DNA from: a bacterium
Lineage (GTDB): Bacteria > Arandabacterota > Arandabacteria > Arandabacterales > Arandabacteraceae
Assembly (NCBI GenBank): GCA_025774845.1
Contig: JALGZP010000023.1
Coordinates: 1-34,783, forward strand
DNA: 34,783 bases
Direction: 5' to 3'
In this document: positions 8,753 to 16,984 of the stretch, one piece after another
How positions within the stretch are numbered: the first letter of the stretch is position 1
Layout: the number at the start of each line of letters is the position of its first letter
Position numbers and translations under genes: made by a program
Notes under the pieces: generated by a model
What the model saw: the letters and a program-made list of their open reading frames with translations, nothing else
Told to the model about the DNA's origin: nothing
Database searches by the model: none

Positions 8753-8899
8753 GTCGGGCGCCGATAACTTGTCTGACATTGCTTCGTGACACGGACTCAA
8801 GTGTCCTTGTCGGGTAGGTTATAGACTTACAAGTCGAAGGCACAATTGAGATGGCTTTCCTCAAGGGGAAGCGATTTCGGTTGTGCCTTCAGGTTTTTT
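8753..8899 (+). ncRNA. Candidate structured small RNA or attenuating leader, about 150 nt
   Basis: The segment starts at the predicted transcription start of the second tandem promoter and ends at a T6 run. Its first part can fold with ACTTGT (8767-8772) pairing ACAAGT (8829-8834), then CTGACA (8773-8778) with TGTCGG (8808-8813), and a GACAC/GTGTC stem inside. The second part is a perfect 9-bp stem AAGGCACAA (8837-8845) with TTGTGCCTT (8881-8889) enclosing GCTTTCC/GGGAAGC (8854-8860/8866-8872), followed by TTTTTT (8894-8899). That end looks like an intrinsic terminator with a 4-base gap before the T-run. It matches none of tmRNA, 6S, SRP or RNase P RNA as far as I can see. It could equally be an attenuator, because CCTCAA (8859-8864) can instead pair with TTGAGG (8898-8903). 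Confidence 0.4.
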
Positions 8900-9058
8900 G
8901 AGGAGAGACTGTGGGGGTTCTGGGTTTGATAGGTAAAGGGGAAGGAGCCAGGAACGATAAGGGGCCCAACCTTGTCGCTGGCGACAGAGAGATGTTCCTG
9001 TACCGGGTGGCCGCCTCCCGTATGGGAACGGCAATAGTGGCTACGTCTTTGATACCGT

Positions 9059-9089
9059 CCTGCACACCACTGACGACCTCCTGTGCGGG
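9059..9089 (+). repeat. Hairpin with CCUCC-containing loop, copy 1
   Basis: CCTGCACA (9059-9066) pairs with TGTGCGGG (9082-9089), one T-G wobble, around a 15-base loop containing GACGACCTCC. The loop and stem are repeated almost exactly 64 bases downstream, with a wobble pair in one copy replaced by a Watson-Crick pair in the other, as expected if the RNA structure matters. Confidence 0.45.
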
Positions 9090-9104
9090 ACATGGTATGA
9101 AGCA

Positions 9105-9173
9105 GTTGCACCCTGGCCACGATCTGCACACCACCGACGACCTCCTGTGCAGGTCACTTGTGCCGGGTGCAAC
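9105..9173 (+). repeat. Long hairpin containing CCUCC loop, copy 2
   Basis: GTTGCACCC (9105-9113) pairs perfectly with GGGTGCAAC (9165-9173); after one bulged T, GGC (9115-9117) pairs with GCC (9162-9164). Inside, CTGCACA (9124-9130) pairs with TGTGCAG (9146-9152) around a 15-base loop differing at one base from copy 1. About 19 base pairs in total make this the most structured piece of the gap. The strand of any transcript is uncertain: read on plus, the loop shows CCUCC (anti-Shine-Dalgarno-like); read on minus it shows GGAGG. Confidence 0.45.
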
Positions 9174-9906
9174 AATGCCCTGGACACAGCCACTACCGCA
9201 CACATGCCCAGAACCTCCCATCCCCATCTCAAGAACCGGTCGGTGACATGGCCGGTTCACGGGCTCTCATAACATCTCTCGCCCGTGTGTACCCTCTTCT
9301 TTAGGTCTGGCTACACCCGAGCTTTGCCGACGATCGCGGTAGAATGTCTCATGACGACCTCTTGCATCAACTGTTGTTGCCTACATTACTCCGGTTCAGC
9401 CATCAGCTGCCGGGCCCGTGCCGCTGGCGGCATTGTGGAGGTTGGGCGGGGCCGGGTGTTCTACCTGCGAGCCCGGCACTCAAACTCGCTGGGACGCTTG
9501 CAGATTACAGGAGACCCCGCCCGTCAACAAAGCCACAGGAGAAGGAGACTGCCGTCTCTTTTCTGCGCCCTTCCTCATCCCGCTACATGTTCAGTGCAGG
9601 ATGAAGCTCGCCCAAGCTGGAGGTGCTTACAGAGAGAGAACGGCGTTTTTCCTCAAGCAGGAGATCCGGCTGTGATGCTCCCGCAGTAGCAACGGTGTCC
9701 GTGCACCCGCCTGAGTCTGTTGCGAGCAGCCTGTAGGGCTGGCAGAACCTCAATGTAGAACTCTGGCGTACACGGTAGGGGAAACCATCTCCTTCATTGA
9801 CTATATGTATCCCCGCGGCCTCGTAATACTCGGAATTCATGACGACCTCCATGAGGGAGATCGGCGGTGACCCGTAACCACGTTAGCTCTTAATTCTCAT
9901 CTTAGC
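9174..9906. other. Gene-poor stretch with no recognisable protein gene
   Basis: No reading frame here encodes a recognisable family, and frames on both strands are short and of odd composition. What can be seen: two adjacent perfect 7-bp hairpins (GAACCGG/CCGGTTC at 9233-9258 and CACGGGC/GCCCGTG at 9258-9287), and two more copies of GACGACCTC (9353-9361, 9841-9849). On the minus strand each of these reads as GAGGTCGTCATGA, that is a ribosome binding site followed by ATG. The first opens a 13-codon frame (9352 down to 9311); the second opens a frame running from 9840 down to 9583. Neither predicted peptide is recognised. The region may be an RNA locus or the remains of decayed genes. Confidence 0.5.
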
Positions 9907-9932
9907 TTGACAATCCGCTTCAGGTATATAAT
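9907..9932 (+). promoter_or_regulatory. Promoter of the TPR lipoprotein gene
   Basis: Perfect TTGACA (9907-9912) and perfect TATAAT (9927-9932) are only 14 bases apart. Spacing this short usually weakens a promoter; reading the -10 as TAATAG (9929-9934) gives 16 bases. Either way transcription would begin 20-30 bases before the ribosome binding site. Confidence 0.55.
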
Positions 9933-9970
9933 AGTCCACTTGGATTGAGTTCTGTCTTAAGGAGGATATG

Positions 9971-11011
9971 ATGCGAGGTCTTAAAGCTATACTGGTTGCG
10001 GCTCTCCTGGCTGCAATCTCAATGTCTGTAATCGGCTGCGGTGGATCGACCAGTTTCACGAGCGCCAAGGTGTACTATTACAAGAACGAAGATTATGCCA
10101 AGGCGGAGAATTTCGCGAAAATGGCCGTCATCGATGAGCCTGACAACTGGGAAGCCCATCTGATCCTTGCAATGGCCCGGGCCAAGCAGGGGAAGTTTGC
10201 CGAGGCCGAGAAGGCCTTTAGAGATGCTTACACTACTGCCCCGGAGGACAGGAAGGAAGATGTCTACAACAACCAGCATTCCTTCTTTGTCGACAACTAC
10301 AACAAGGGCATTACGGCGAATTCCACTATGGACTATGAGGAAGCCGTGGAGTATTTCGAGCAGGCGGTTGCCGTCGAGCCTGACTATGCCAAAGGACACA
10401 TCAACCTGGGTGTCGCCTATTCCATGCTCAAGGAGGAGGACAAGGCACTCGGTGCTTTCCAGCGGGCCGTCGAGGTCGATCCGGAGTCGGTCGACGGCTG
10501 GCGAAACCTCGGTATAACCTACCAGGCGAGACGCCAGTACGATCTGGCCGGTGAGGCGTTCTCAAGGGTGGTGGCACTTGCCCCCGAGGATACCGACGGT
10601 CTCTTTTCGCTTGGGGACATGTACTTCAATCAGAAGGAATTCGAAAAAGCACTCACGTATTACAACGAAGCTGCCGAAACCAGGACTGATGATGCTGCGC
10701 TTCACTATCAGATAGGTGCGTCGTACTTCAGTCTCGAAGAGTTTGCTGACGCAGCCCTGGCTTTTCAGAAAGCGGCAGCGCTCTCTCAGCAGGATAATCC
10801 GGAACTTTACAAGGATGCCATGTACAACCTCGGTGTTTCCTATATCAAGACAGACCGGTTCGAAGACGCGGCGTCGATCTTCGAAAGATCGCTTGAACTC
10901 GAAGAGACTTCCGAGCTCCGTGAGATGCTTGGTGCGACTTACGGCAAGATGGGTATGAGTGAGAAGGCGATGGCGGAGTTCGAACGTGCCAAGGAGCTTT
11001 CAGGAGAATAG
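9971..11011 (+). CDS. TPR-repeat lipoprotein
   Basis: The 346-residue product starts with a lipoprotein signal: a basic start, a hydrophobic stretch and a VIGC lipobox ending near residue 23, followed by GGS. The rest is a row of tetratricopeptide repeats (about residues 35-340), with recognisable units such as AHLILAMARAKQGKFAEAEKAF-type helices, alanine and glycine at the packing positions and periodic tyrosines. TPR lipoproteins are scaffolds for envelope assembly complexes, but the partner here is unknown. ATG at 9971 is preferred to the ATG one codon earlier, because AAGGAGG (9959-9965) is then 5 bases away. It has its own promoter, and rho downstream has another, so it is probably monocistronic. 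Confidence 0.9.
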   Translation: MRGLKAILVAALLAAISMSVIGCGGSTSFTSAKVYYYKNEDYAKAENFAKMAVIDEPDNWEAHLILAMARAKQGKFAEAEKAFRDAYTTAPEDRKEDVYNNQHSFFVDNYNKGITANSTMDYEEAVEYFEQAVAVEPDYAKGHINLGVAYSMLKEEDKALGAFQRAVEVDPESVDGWRNLGITYQARRQYDLAGEAFSRVVALAPEDTDGLFSLGDMYFNQKEFEKALTYYNEAAETRTDDAALHYQIGASYFSLEEFADAALAFQKAAALSQQDNPELYKDAMYNLGVSYIKTDRFEDAASIFERSLELEETSELREMLGATYGKMGMSEKAMAEFERAKELSGE

Positions 11012-11024
11012 CGCTTTAATTGAC

Positions 11025-11053
11025 TTGACATTGTGATTTGTGTTGTTTAGCAT
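11025..11053 (+). promoter_or_regulatory. Promoter of rho
   Basis: TTGACA (11025-11030), 17 bases, TAGCAT (11048-11053). It lies just after the TPR gene and would give rho a leader of about 230 bases. Confidence 0.5.
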
Positions 11054-11289
11054 TAAAAGGAATTTCGAAGTACACATTCCTGTTGAGTCGTTCTGTTAAT
11101 TGAAACCCGACCCTTAGGAAAAGCCTCAGTCTGACTGAAGCACTTTGACGGCAGAGCTAGTCGTTATCAGGAGTAGACAGGGCAGAGTTTACCAGATGAA
11201 ATGCTCACCACAAGACCTATTCCAAATGTGCCGGCATACCGGCAGTAACATGGAGATTCACATCCTACATATCCGGAGAGGTGGATGAA
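11054..11289 (+). promoter_or_regulatory. Long untranslated leader of rho with hairpins
   Basis: No coding frame is evident. It contains an AGGAAT/ATTCCT inverted repeat soon after the promoter, a TCAGTC/GACTGA near-palindrome around 11130, and a perfect TGCCGG-CATA-CCGGCA hairpin at 11229-11244, about 45 bases before the rho start. Rho is autoregulated through its leader in well-studied bacteria; a similar role here is an inference from leader length. Confidence 0.4.
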
Positions 11290-12558
11290 ATGACTCAAGA
11301 AGTCGAAAACATGGATATCGTCGAAATGAAGACCAAGACGATCTCAGATCTGCTCAAGGTCGCGAAGGAACTTGATATCCAGGGAGTGAGCGGTATCAGG
11401 AAGCAGGAGCTGATCTTTAAGATTCTCGAAGCGCAGACCGAGAAGAACGGACTGATCTTCTCGCAGGGCGTTCTTGAGATACTGGATGACGGCTACGGCT
11501 TCCTGCGTTCGGCGGATTATAGCTACCTCCCGGGACCCGACGACATCTATGTTTCCCCTTCACAGATAAAGAAATTCGATCTTCGCACAGGGGACACTGT
11601 ATCAGGCCAGGTACGGCCTCCAAAAGACAACGAGCGGTATTTCGCGCTGCTCAGGGTGGAGGCCGTAAATTCCGAAGACCCCGAGGTTGCCAAAGAACGG
11701 ATTCTCTTCGACAACCTGACACCTCTCTATCCGCTCGACCGGATCAATCTTGAATGGAACCCGAAGGACATATCCACCCGGATTGGCAATCTTTTCACAC
11801 CGATAGGCATGGGACAGAGAGGCCTGATCGTTTCACCGCCGCGTGCGGGTAAGACCATGCTGCTTCAGAGCATAGCTAATGCGATAACAACCAATCATCC
11901 TGAAATCGAGCTGATTGTCCTCCTGATAGACGAACGGCCGGAAGAGGTCACCGATATGGAAAGGAACGTCAAGGGTGAGGTGATTAGCTCGACCTTTGAT
12001 GAGCCGCCGACAAGGCACATACAGGTGGCCAACATGGTCATGGAGAAGGCCAAACGGCTTACCGAGCACAAGCGCGAGGTCGTGATCCTCCTTGACAGTA
12101 TCACGAGGCTGGCGAGGGCCAACAACGCAGTGATCCCTCACAGCGGCAAGATCCTTTCGGGAGGGATTGACTCCAACGCACTTCAGTGGCCGAAACGCTT
12201 CTTCGGGGCCGCGAGGAACATCGAGGAGGGTGGCAGTCTGACAATTATGGCGACCGCGCTGATTGAGACCGGTAGCCGGATGGACGACGTGATCTTCGAG
12301 GAGTTCAAAGGTACCGGAAATCTGGAGATCGATCTGGACAGGAAGATAGCAGACAGGCGGATATTCCCCGCCATCGACCTCAACAGGTCGGGTACTCGTA
12401 AGGAAGAGCTGCTGCTGGACCCGGAGGAACTCAATAAGGTCTGGATCCTGAGAAAGTTCCTGAGCGACAAGAATCCGGTGGAAGCGATGGAATTCCTGGT
12501 CCAGAGAATTTCAAAGACCAAGACAAATAAAATGTTCTTGAAAGCCATGAACACTTAG
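11290..12558 (+). CDS. rho: Transcription termination factor Rho
   Basis: Rho is the hexameric RNA-dependent ATPase that ends transcription at unstructured C-rich RNA. The product (422 residues) has the short N-terminal helical domain ([24 protein letters not shown]), the RNA-binding cold-shock-like fold ([14 protein letters not shown], about 55-125), Walker A PPRAGKT (P183-T189, K188) and the catalytic core with [13 protein letters not shown] and [12 protein letters not shown]. The length is typical and there are no large insertions. ATG at 11290 is preferred to the in-frame GTG at 11281, because AGGTGG lies 5 bases before the ATG. The protein opens a run of translation and wall genes that reaches selB. 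Confidence 0.98.
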   Translation: MTQEVENMDIVEMKTKTISDLLKVAKELDIQGVSGIRKQELIFKILEAQTEKNGLIFSQGVLEILDDGYGFLRSADYSYLPGPDDIYVSPSQIKKFDLRTGDTVSGQVRPPKDNERYFALLRVEAVNSEDPEVAKERILFDNLTPLYPLDRINLEWNPKDISTRIGNLFTPIGMGQRGLIVSPPRAGKTMLLQSIANAITTNHPEIELIVLLIDERPEEVTDMERNVKGEVISSTFDEPPTRHIQVANMVMEKAKRLTEHKREVVILLDSITRLARANNAVIPHSGKILSGGIDSNALQWPKRFFGAARNIEEGGSLTIMATALIETGSRMDDVIFEEFKGTGNLEIDLDRKIADRRIFPAIDLNRSGTRKEELLLDPEELNKVWILRKFLSDKNPVEAMEFLVQRISKTKTNKMFLKAMNT

Positions 12559-12584
12559 ATTAGACCGGATGCAGTAAAGCGAAA

Positions 12585-12602
12585 GGGCGGCTTAAGCCGC
12601 CC
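12585..12602 (+). terminator. Perfect hairpin between rho and rpmE
   Basis: GGGCGGC and GCCGCCC form a 7-bp GC-rich stem around TTAA (extendable as a fully self-complementary 18-mer), 27 bases after the rho stop. There is no T-run, so it may be a partial terminator or a regulatory element in the rpmE leader. Confidence 0.45.
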
Positions 12603-12636
12603 CGACGTTTATCCATGTGGAAGGAGGTCGGTAGAG

Positions 12637-12864
12637 TTGAAAAAGGGAATCCATCCTAAGTATGTGAAGACAAAGATCGTCTGTGTCTGCGGTAACGTGA
12701 TCGAGACAAGATCTACCACCCCGGAGATCCGGGTCGAAATCTGCTCGAGCTGCCATCCTTACTTCACCGGCAAACAGAAGCTGGTCGATACGGCAGGGCG
12801 GGTCGAGCGGTTCCGTCGGAAGTACGGAATCAAGGAAGAAGACAAAACAGAAGAAGACAAGTAG
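12637..12864 (+). CDS. rpmE: 50S ribosomal protein L31, zinc-binding type
   Basis: The 75-residue product begins MKKGIHPKY, the usual L31 start. It has the four zinc-ligand cysteines C16, C18, C36 and C39 of the zinc-containing (C+) form. L31 sits at the central protuberance of the large subunit and bridges to the small subunit. The start is TTG at 12637 with AAGGAGGT 8 bases upstream. The last 15 residues are a charged lysine/glutamate tail that varies among species. Its position directly before DUF1385, prfA and prmC follows an order found in several bacterial phyla. Confidence 0.96.
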   Translation: MKKGIHPKYVKTKIVCVCGNVIETRSTTPEIRVEICSSCHPYFTGKQKLVDTAGRVERFRRKYGIKEEDKTEEDK

Positions 12865-12874
12865 GTGACCGTCT

Positions 12875-13765
12875 TTGCCAGCTGAGAAGGCCACGATAGG
12901 CGGACAGGCAGTTATCGAGGGGGTGATGATGAAATCACCCACCCGTATCTCCACGAGCGTGAGAAGGACCACCGGGGAGATAGTCTCGCGTGTCCAACCC
13001 TATGTCGCACTTTCAAAGCGAAAGAAGGTGCTGGGTCTTCCGGTCTTGAGGGGAGCGGTGAACCTGTTTGAGCAGTTATATCTTGGTATCAAGTGTCTGA
13101 CATTCTCTGCGGAGGTGGTCTCCGCCGGTGAAGAAGAGATAAAGGAAAAGCGGGGGTGGAAAACATCACTCTCGGCCGGCCTCACGGTGGTGGTGGCGCT
13201 CGGCGCCGGAATGCTGCTCTTCTTCTATCTTCCGCTTGTAATAGCCAATCTGGTCGGGGCCAAGGGTAGCATCGCCTTTAACATAGTTGACGGGCTGGTA
13301 AGGCTCACGATTTTCTTCATCTATCTCATGGTGCTCAACCTTTGGAAAGACATGCGCCGGGTCTTCGAGTACCACGGAGCGGAGCACAAGTCCATCCATT
13401 GCTTCGAGATGGGAGAGGAACTGAGTGTTGAAAATGTCAAGAAGCACACGACGAGACATAACAGGTGCGGAACGAGTTTTCTCCTCGTCGTCATGGTGAT
13501 AAGCGTGATCGTGTTCATATTCATGGGGAGACCCGACGACTTGAGGCAAAGGCTCCTGAGGCTTTGCGCCGTCCCGGTGATAGGTGGCATATCCTATGAG
13601 CTGATAAGACTCGCGGGGAAACAGACCGGCGGGGTTCTGATGAAACTCCTGACGGCACCGGGACTCGCACTGCAGAGATTCACAACGAGGGAGCCGAGTG
13701 ACGATCAGATCGAGGTCGCCCTCGATGCGCTTAAGAATGCTTTGGATCCGGAGGCGGGTGCCTGA
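12875..13765 (+). CDS. DUF1385 family membrane protein
   Basis: The 296-residue product starts with the family signature [14 protein letters not shown] (about residues 8-21) and contains two or three hydrophobic segments (about 95-130, 140-160, 205-225), plus a conserved [14 protein letters not shown] block with several histidines and a cysteine that could bind metal. The family is widely found beside rpmE and prfA, and its biochemical function has not been established. The start is TTG at 12875 with AGGTGA 6 bases upstream. It ends 2 bases before prfA, so both are expected on one transcript. Confidence 0.9.
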   Translation: MPAEKATIGGQAVIEGVMMKSPTRISTSVRRTTGEIVSRVQPYVALSKRKKVLGLPVLRGAVNLFEQLYLGIKCLTFSAEVVSAGEEEIKEKRGWKTSLSAGLTVVVALGAGMLLFFYLPLVIANLVGAKGSIAFNIVDGLVRLTIFFIYLMVLNLWKDMRRVFEYHGAEHKSIHCFEMGEELSVENVKKHTTRHNRCGTSFLLVVMVISVIVFIFMGRPDDLRQRLLRLCAVPVIGGISYELIRLAGKQTGGVLMKLLTAPGLALQRFTTREPSDDQIEVALDALKNALDPEAGA

Positions 13766-13767
13766 TT

Positions 13768-14838
13768 ATGTGGGATGCAGTCAAGAAAGCCCGTGAGAGG
13801 TACGAGGAACTGGGCGAGCTGTTCGCAGACGAGAATGTCGTCAAGGACAGGAACCTTCTCCTCAAGTACTCCAAGGAGCGAAGCGGTCTTGAGGATATCG
13901 TACGGAAGGCGGACGAATACGAGCAGATAGCGAAAGGTATAAAGGAAGCCGAAGAGATACTTCACTCCTCGGATGACAAGGAGCTGATGGACCTGGCAAG
14001 GACCGAGCTCGAATCGCTCGGTGGGAAGTCTGAGACCGTGGAGGCGGAACTGAAGGGGCTGCTTCTCCCAAGGGACCCGAGTGATGAAAAGAACACGATT
14101 GTCGAGATAAGAGCGGGGACCGGGGGAGACGAGGCGGCGCTCTTCGCTGCCGATCTTTTCAGAATGTACTCGAAGTACTCCGAGGATCGCGGGTGGAAGA
14201 CCGATGTCCTGGGATCCAGTCCCACAGGCGTCGGCGGATTCAAAGAGGTGATCTTTCTTGTCGAAGGAAAAGGGGCTTACAGCAGGCTCAAGTATGAGAG
14301 CGGGGTCCACCGGGTCCAGCGGATTCCCGTCACGGAATCCTCGGGCCGGATTCATACCTCCGCAGTAACTGTCGCCATACTTCCCGAGGCCGGTGAGGTC
14401 GATATCGACATAAAACCTGAGGAAATCCGCCTGGATGTATACAGGTCCTCCGGACCCGGCGGGCAGAGTGTCAATACTACGGATTCTGCAGTGAGAATAA
14501 CCCATATCCCGACCGGTATCGTGGTTCAGTGCCAGGATGAGAAATCGCAGCACAAGAACCGGGCGAAAGCGCTCAAGGTCCTGAGGTCGAGGTTGTTTGA
14601 CAAGGTCAGGCAGGATCAGGAACACGAGCGCGCCAAAGACAGAAAACAGCAGGTCGGCACCGGAGATCGTAGCGAGAAGATACGTACGTATAATTTCCCG
14701 CAGGCAAGGGTGACGGATCACCGGATAGGGTTGACCGTGCACAAACTCGAAGGGATCCTGGACGGAAACATCGACCAGATCATCGATGCCCTTGCCGCCC
14801 ATGATACCGAGACCAGGCTCAAGGCCGCCGGTCTCTAA
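13768..14838 (+). CDS. prfA: Peptide chain release factor 1
   Basis: RF1 reads UAA and UAG and triggers peptide release. The 356-residue product has the catalytic GGQ at 231-233 (in [10 protein letters not shown]) and the stop-codon-reading tripeptide P187-V188-T189, which is the PxT form of RF1 and not the SPF of RF2. The C-terminal half with [10 protein letters not shown] and TYNFPQ.RVTDHR is canonical. It is followed by prmC, the methyltransferase that modifies the glutamine of GGQ, so the enzyme and its substrate are co-expressed. SelB downstream fits a cell in which UGA has two uses. Confidence 0.98.
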   Translation: MWDAVKKARERYEELGELFADENVVKDRNLLLKYSKERSGLEDIVRKADEYEQIAKGIKEAEEILHSSDDKELMDLARTELESLGGKSETVEAELKGLLLPRDPSDEKNTIVEIRAGTGGDEAALFAADLFRMYSKYSEDRGWKTDVLGSSPTGVGGFKEVIFLVEGKGAYSRLKYESGVHRVQRIPVTESSGRIHTSAVTVAILPEAGEVDIDIKPEEIRLDVYRSSGPGGQSVNTTDSAVRITHIPTGIVVQCQDEKSQHKNRAKALKVLRSRLFDKVRQDQEHERAKDRKQQVGTGDRSEKIRTYNFPQARVTDHRIGLTVHKLEGILDGNIDQIIDALAAHDTETRLKAAGL

Positions 14839-14857
14839 CTCTGCGGATGATCAAAGG

Positions 14858-15730
14858 TTGAATCTTTCCTCACTCCTAAGGTCGGTCAGAAAATCGCTCG
14901 AGGCCGCGGGTGTCCCGTCTCCCGGGGTCGATGCGGACCTGCTCGTGTCACATGGCCTCAAGATTCCCAGGAGCGGTCTCTACCTTGACCCGGCCAGAGA
15001 GCTCTCACCCGCTGAAGAATCCCTCGTCATGGATCTTGCCCGTGAGCGTGCGAAGCGCCTTCCGCTCCAGTATGTCACCGGTGAGTGTGAGTTCATGTCC
15101 CTTACATTTAAGATGAAGGAAGGGGTCTTTATACCCAGACCCGAGACAGAGGTTCTGGTTGATGCGATGACAGAGCGGATAGAGGCGGATTCGCTCAAAT
15201 CCCATGTGATGCTCGACCTGTGTACGGGCTCCGGCGCCATTGCCGTCTCGCTTGCCTGTCACTTCAAGACCGGTCTTGTGGTCGCCAGTGATATATCACC
15301 GCTTGCTGTGGAAATCGCCAGAGAAAATGCTATACTGAACGGCGTGAATGACATCATGCGTTTTGTCGTCGGTGATGGAGTCGGTTCCCTTGGGTCTATT
15401 ACCCGAAGCGACTGCGAGCACGGGTTCGATGCCATCACGTGTAACCCGCCGTATGTAGGAAGTGCCGAGATCGACGAGCTCGACCCAGAGATCCGGGACC
15501 ACGAACCTCGTATCGCACTGGATGGAGGAGACACGGGTCTTGAGTTCATTGAAAGCATGCTGCCCCGGATTGCGTCTATACTAACAGGACGCGGCATCGT
15601 CGGTTTCGAGATCGGCGAGACACAGGCGGTACCCGTTGAAGCGATGTTTAAGAATGCTGGGTTTGAGATGACTGAAGTGGTAAAGGATCTCAACGGCAAG
15701 GACAGAGTCATCATCGGGAGGCGAGCTTAA
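14858..15730 (+). CDS. prmC: Release factor glutamine N5-methyltransferase
   Basis: PrmC methylates the glutamine of the release factor GGQ motif. The product has an N-terminal helical domain, an SAM-binding motif LDLCTGSGAIAVSLA (about residues 112-126), an acidic end of strand 2 (ASDIS) and the amide-binding NPPY at 196-199. A longer in-frame reading from ATG 14786 would overlap prfA by 53 bases and add a proline-rich tail with no family counterpart. The TTG at 14858, preceded by AAAGG, gives 290 residues and aligns with the usual PrmC start, so it is preferred with some doubt. It ends directly before murA with no gap. Confidence 0.93.
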   Translation: MNLSSLLRSVRKSLEAAGVPSPGVDADLLVSHGLKIPRSGLYLDPARELSPAEESLVMDLARERAKRLPLQYVTGECEFMSLTFKMKEGVFIPRPETEVLVDAMTERIEADSLKSHVMLDLCTGSGAIAVSLACHFKTGLVVASDISPLAVEIARENAILNGVNDIMRFVVGDGVGSLGSITRSDCEHGFDAITCNPPYVGSAEIDELDPEIRDHEPRIALDGGDTGLEFIESMLPRIASILTGRGIVGFEIGETQAVPVEAMFKNAGFEMTEVVKDLNGKDRVIIGRRA

Positions 15731-16984
15731 GTGGATAAGATAGTGATCAAGGGCGGGCGAAAGCTCAAAGGTAGCGTAAGGATAGGTGGGGCAAAGAATG
15801 CCGTGCTGCCGGTTATGACAGCTTGCCTGCTCACTCGCGGTGTATCGGTCATAAGAAACGTACCCAATCTTGCCGACGTGATGACGATGAAGGCGGTCCT
15901 TGAGGGTCTCGGGGCCAGAATCAGTCAGCGCGGCCGCACGATCAGAGTGGATACAACCAGTGTTGAGGGTCACGAGGCGCCGTACGAGCTGGTGCGAACG
16001 ATGCGTGCGTCCGCCTATGTCCTGGGCCCGTTACTGGCCTCGGTGGGTAAGGCGAGGGTCTCGCTTCCCGGTGGGTGCGCCTGGGGTCCGAGGCCTGTCG
16101 ACCTCCACATAAGGGCGATGCACGAGCTCGGCGCGAAAGTCGAGATAGACCATGGCTACATCATGGCGACAGCCGGCAGACTCAAGGGCAGTACGATAAG
16201 GTTTTCGATGCCGAGCGTGGGCGCTACCGGCAATACAATGATGGCGGCGTCGCGCGCCAAGGGTAAGACCGTGATAGCCAATGCCGCACGAGAACCTGAG
16301 ATAACGGCCCTTGCCGACTTCCTGAACCGGATGGGGGGCAAGGTGAGGGGTGCCGGTACGGAGACCATCGAAATCGAAGGCGTTGATGCGCTTTCACCGG
16401 CCGAGGTCAAGGTGATACCCGACCGGATCGAGGCAGGTACTTATATGATCGCGGGCGCGATTACGGCCGGAGACATTGTGGTCGACAATTGTGTTCCCGA
16501 GCATGTTGATGCGATCACCCGGAAGCTGCGCCAGTGCGGTGTGACCGTTGAAACAACACGAAACCGGATACATGTCAAAGGCAGTCGCAAAATCCAGTCA
16601 GTGGATGTCCTGACATCTCCGTTTCCCGGCTTTCCAACCGATATGCAGGCCCAGTACATGGCCCTGATGACCGTCGCCCGGGGAGTCTGTGTGATCAGCG
16701 AGACCATCTTCAAGGACAGGTTCACACATGTGCCCGAGCTAAGACGGCTCGGCGCAGACATAAAGATAGAAGGTAATACCGCTCACGTAGGCTACGCTGG
16801 AAAACTGAGCGGCGCACCCGTGATGGCAACCGATCTCAGGGCGAGCGCAGCCCTGGTCCTTGCCGGATTGGTCGCCGCTGGTGAGACCCACATCTCGAGG
16901 GTCTATCACATAGATCGCGGTTATGAAGCGATCGAAGAGAAAATGAGCGGTCTTCGCGCTGACATTTCGAGGGTCCCCGAGTGA
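15731..16984 (+). CDS. murA: UDP-N-acetylglucosamine 1-carboxyvinyltransferase
   Basis: MurA performs the first committed step of peptidoglycan synthesis, transferring enolpyruvate from PEP to UDP-GlcNAc. The 417-residue product has K22-N23 and the loop PGGCAWGPRPVDLH with C116, the residue attacked by fosfomycin, so the enzyme is predicted sensitive unlike the Asp variants. Two-domain inside-out barrel repeats and the C-terminal LRASAALVLAGLVA motif are intact. The start is GTG at 15731, right after the prmC stop, with GGAGG 8 bases upstream. The stop overlaps the selB start (GTGA), so the two are translationally coupled, an unexpected pairing. Confidence 0.97.
   Translation: MDKIVIKGGRKLKGSVRIGGAKNAVLPVMTACLLTRGVSVIRNVPNLADVMTMKAVLEGLGARISQRGRTIRVDTTSVEGHEAPYELVRTMRASAYVLGPLLASVGKARVSLPGGCAWGPRPVDLHIRAMHELGAKVEIDHGYIMATAGRLKGSTIRFSMPSVGATGNTMMAASRAKGKTVIANAAREPEITALADFLNRMGGKVRGAGTETIEIEGVDALSPAEVKVIPDRIEAGTYMIAGAITAGDIVVDNCVPEHVDAITRKLRQCGVTVETTRNRIHVKGSRKIQSVDVLTSPFPGFPTDMQAQYMALMTVARGVCVISETIFKDRFTHVPELRRLGADIKIEGNTAHVGYAGKLSGAPVMATDLRASAALVLAGLVAAGETHISRVYHIDRGYEAIEEKMSGLRADISRVPE

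Noticed and set aside
8913-8935. Resemblance to the tmRNA 5' end (GGTTCTGGGTTTGATAGG)
   Set aside because: The invariant GGATTCGAC is not matched, no tag-peptide frame fits, and no tRNA-like 3' end with GGTTCAANTCC and CCA is found within 800 bases.
8911-9246. Possible 111-codon gene starting GTG behind a good GAGGAG site
   Set aside because: The second half lies on the duplicated hairpins and has odd composition (Pro, Thr, Cys-rich); no family is recognised and the minus strand is equally open.
9285-9689. 134-codon plus-strand reading frame
   Set aside because: Amino-acid content is unlike neighbouring genes (Cys and Arg rich), there is no ribosome binding site and it resembles no family.
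14786-14857. Longer N-terminus of PrmC from ATG 14786
   Set aside because: It overlaps prfA by 53 bases, encodes a proline-rich stretch foreign to the family and lacks a ribosome binding site.
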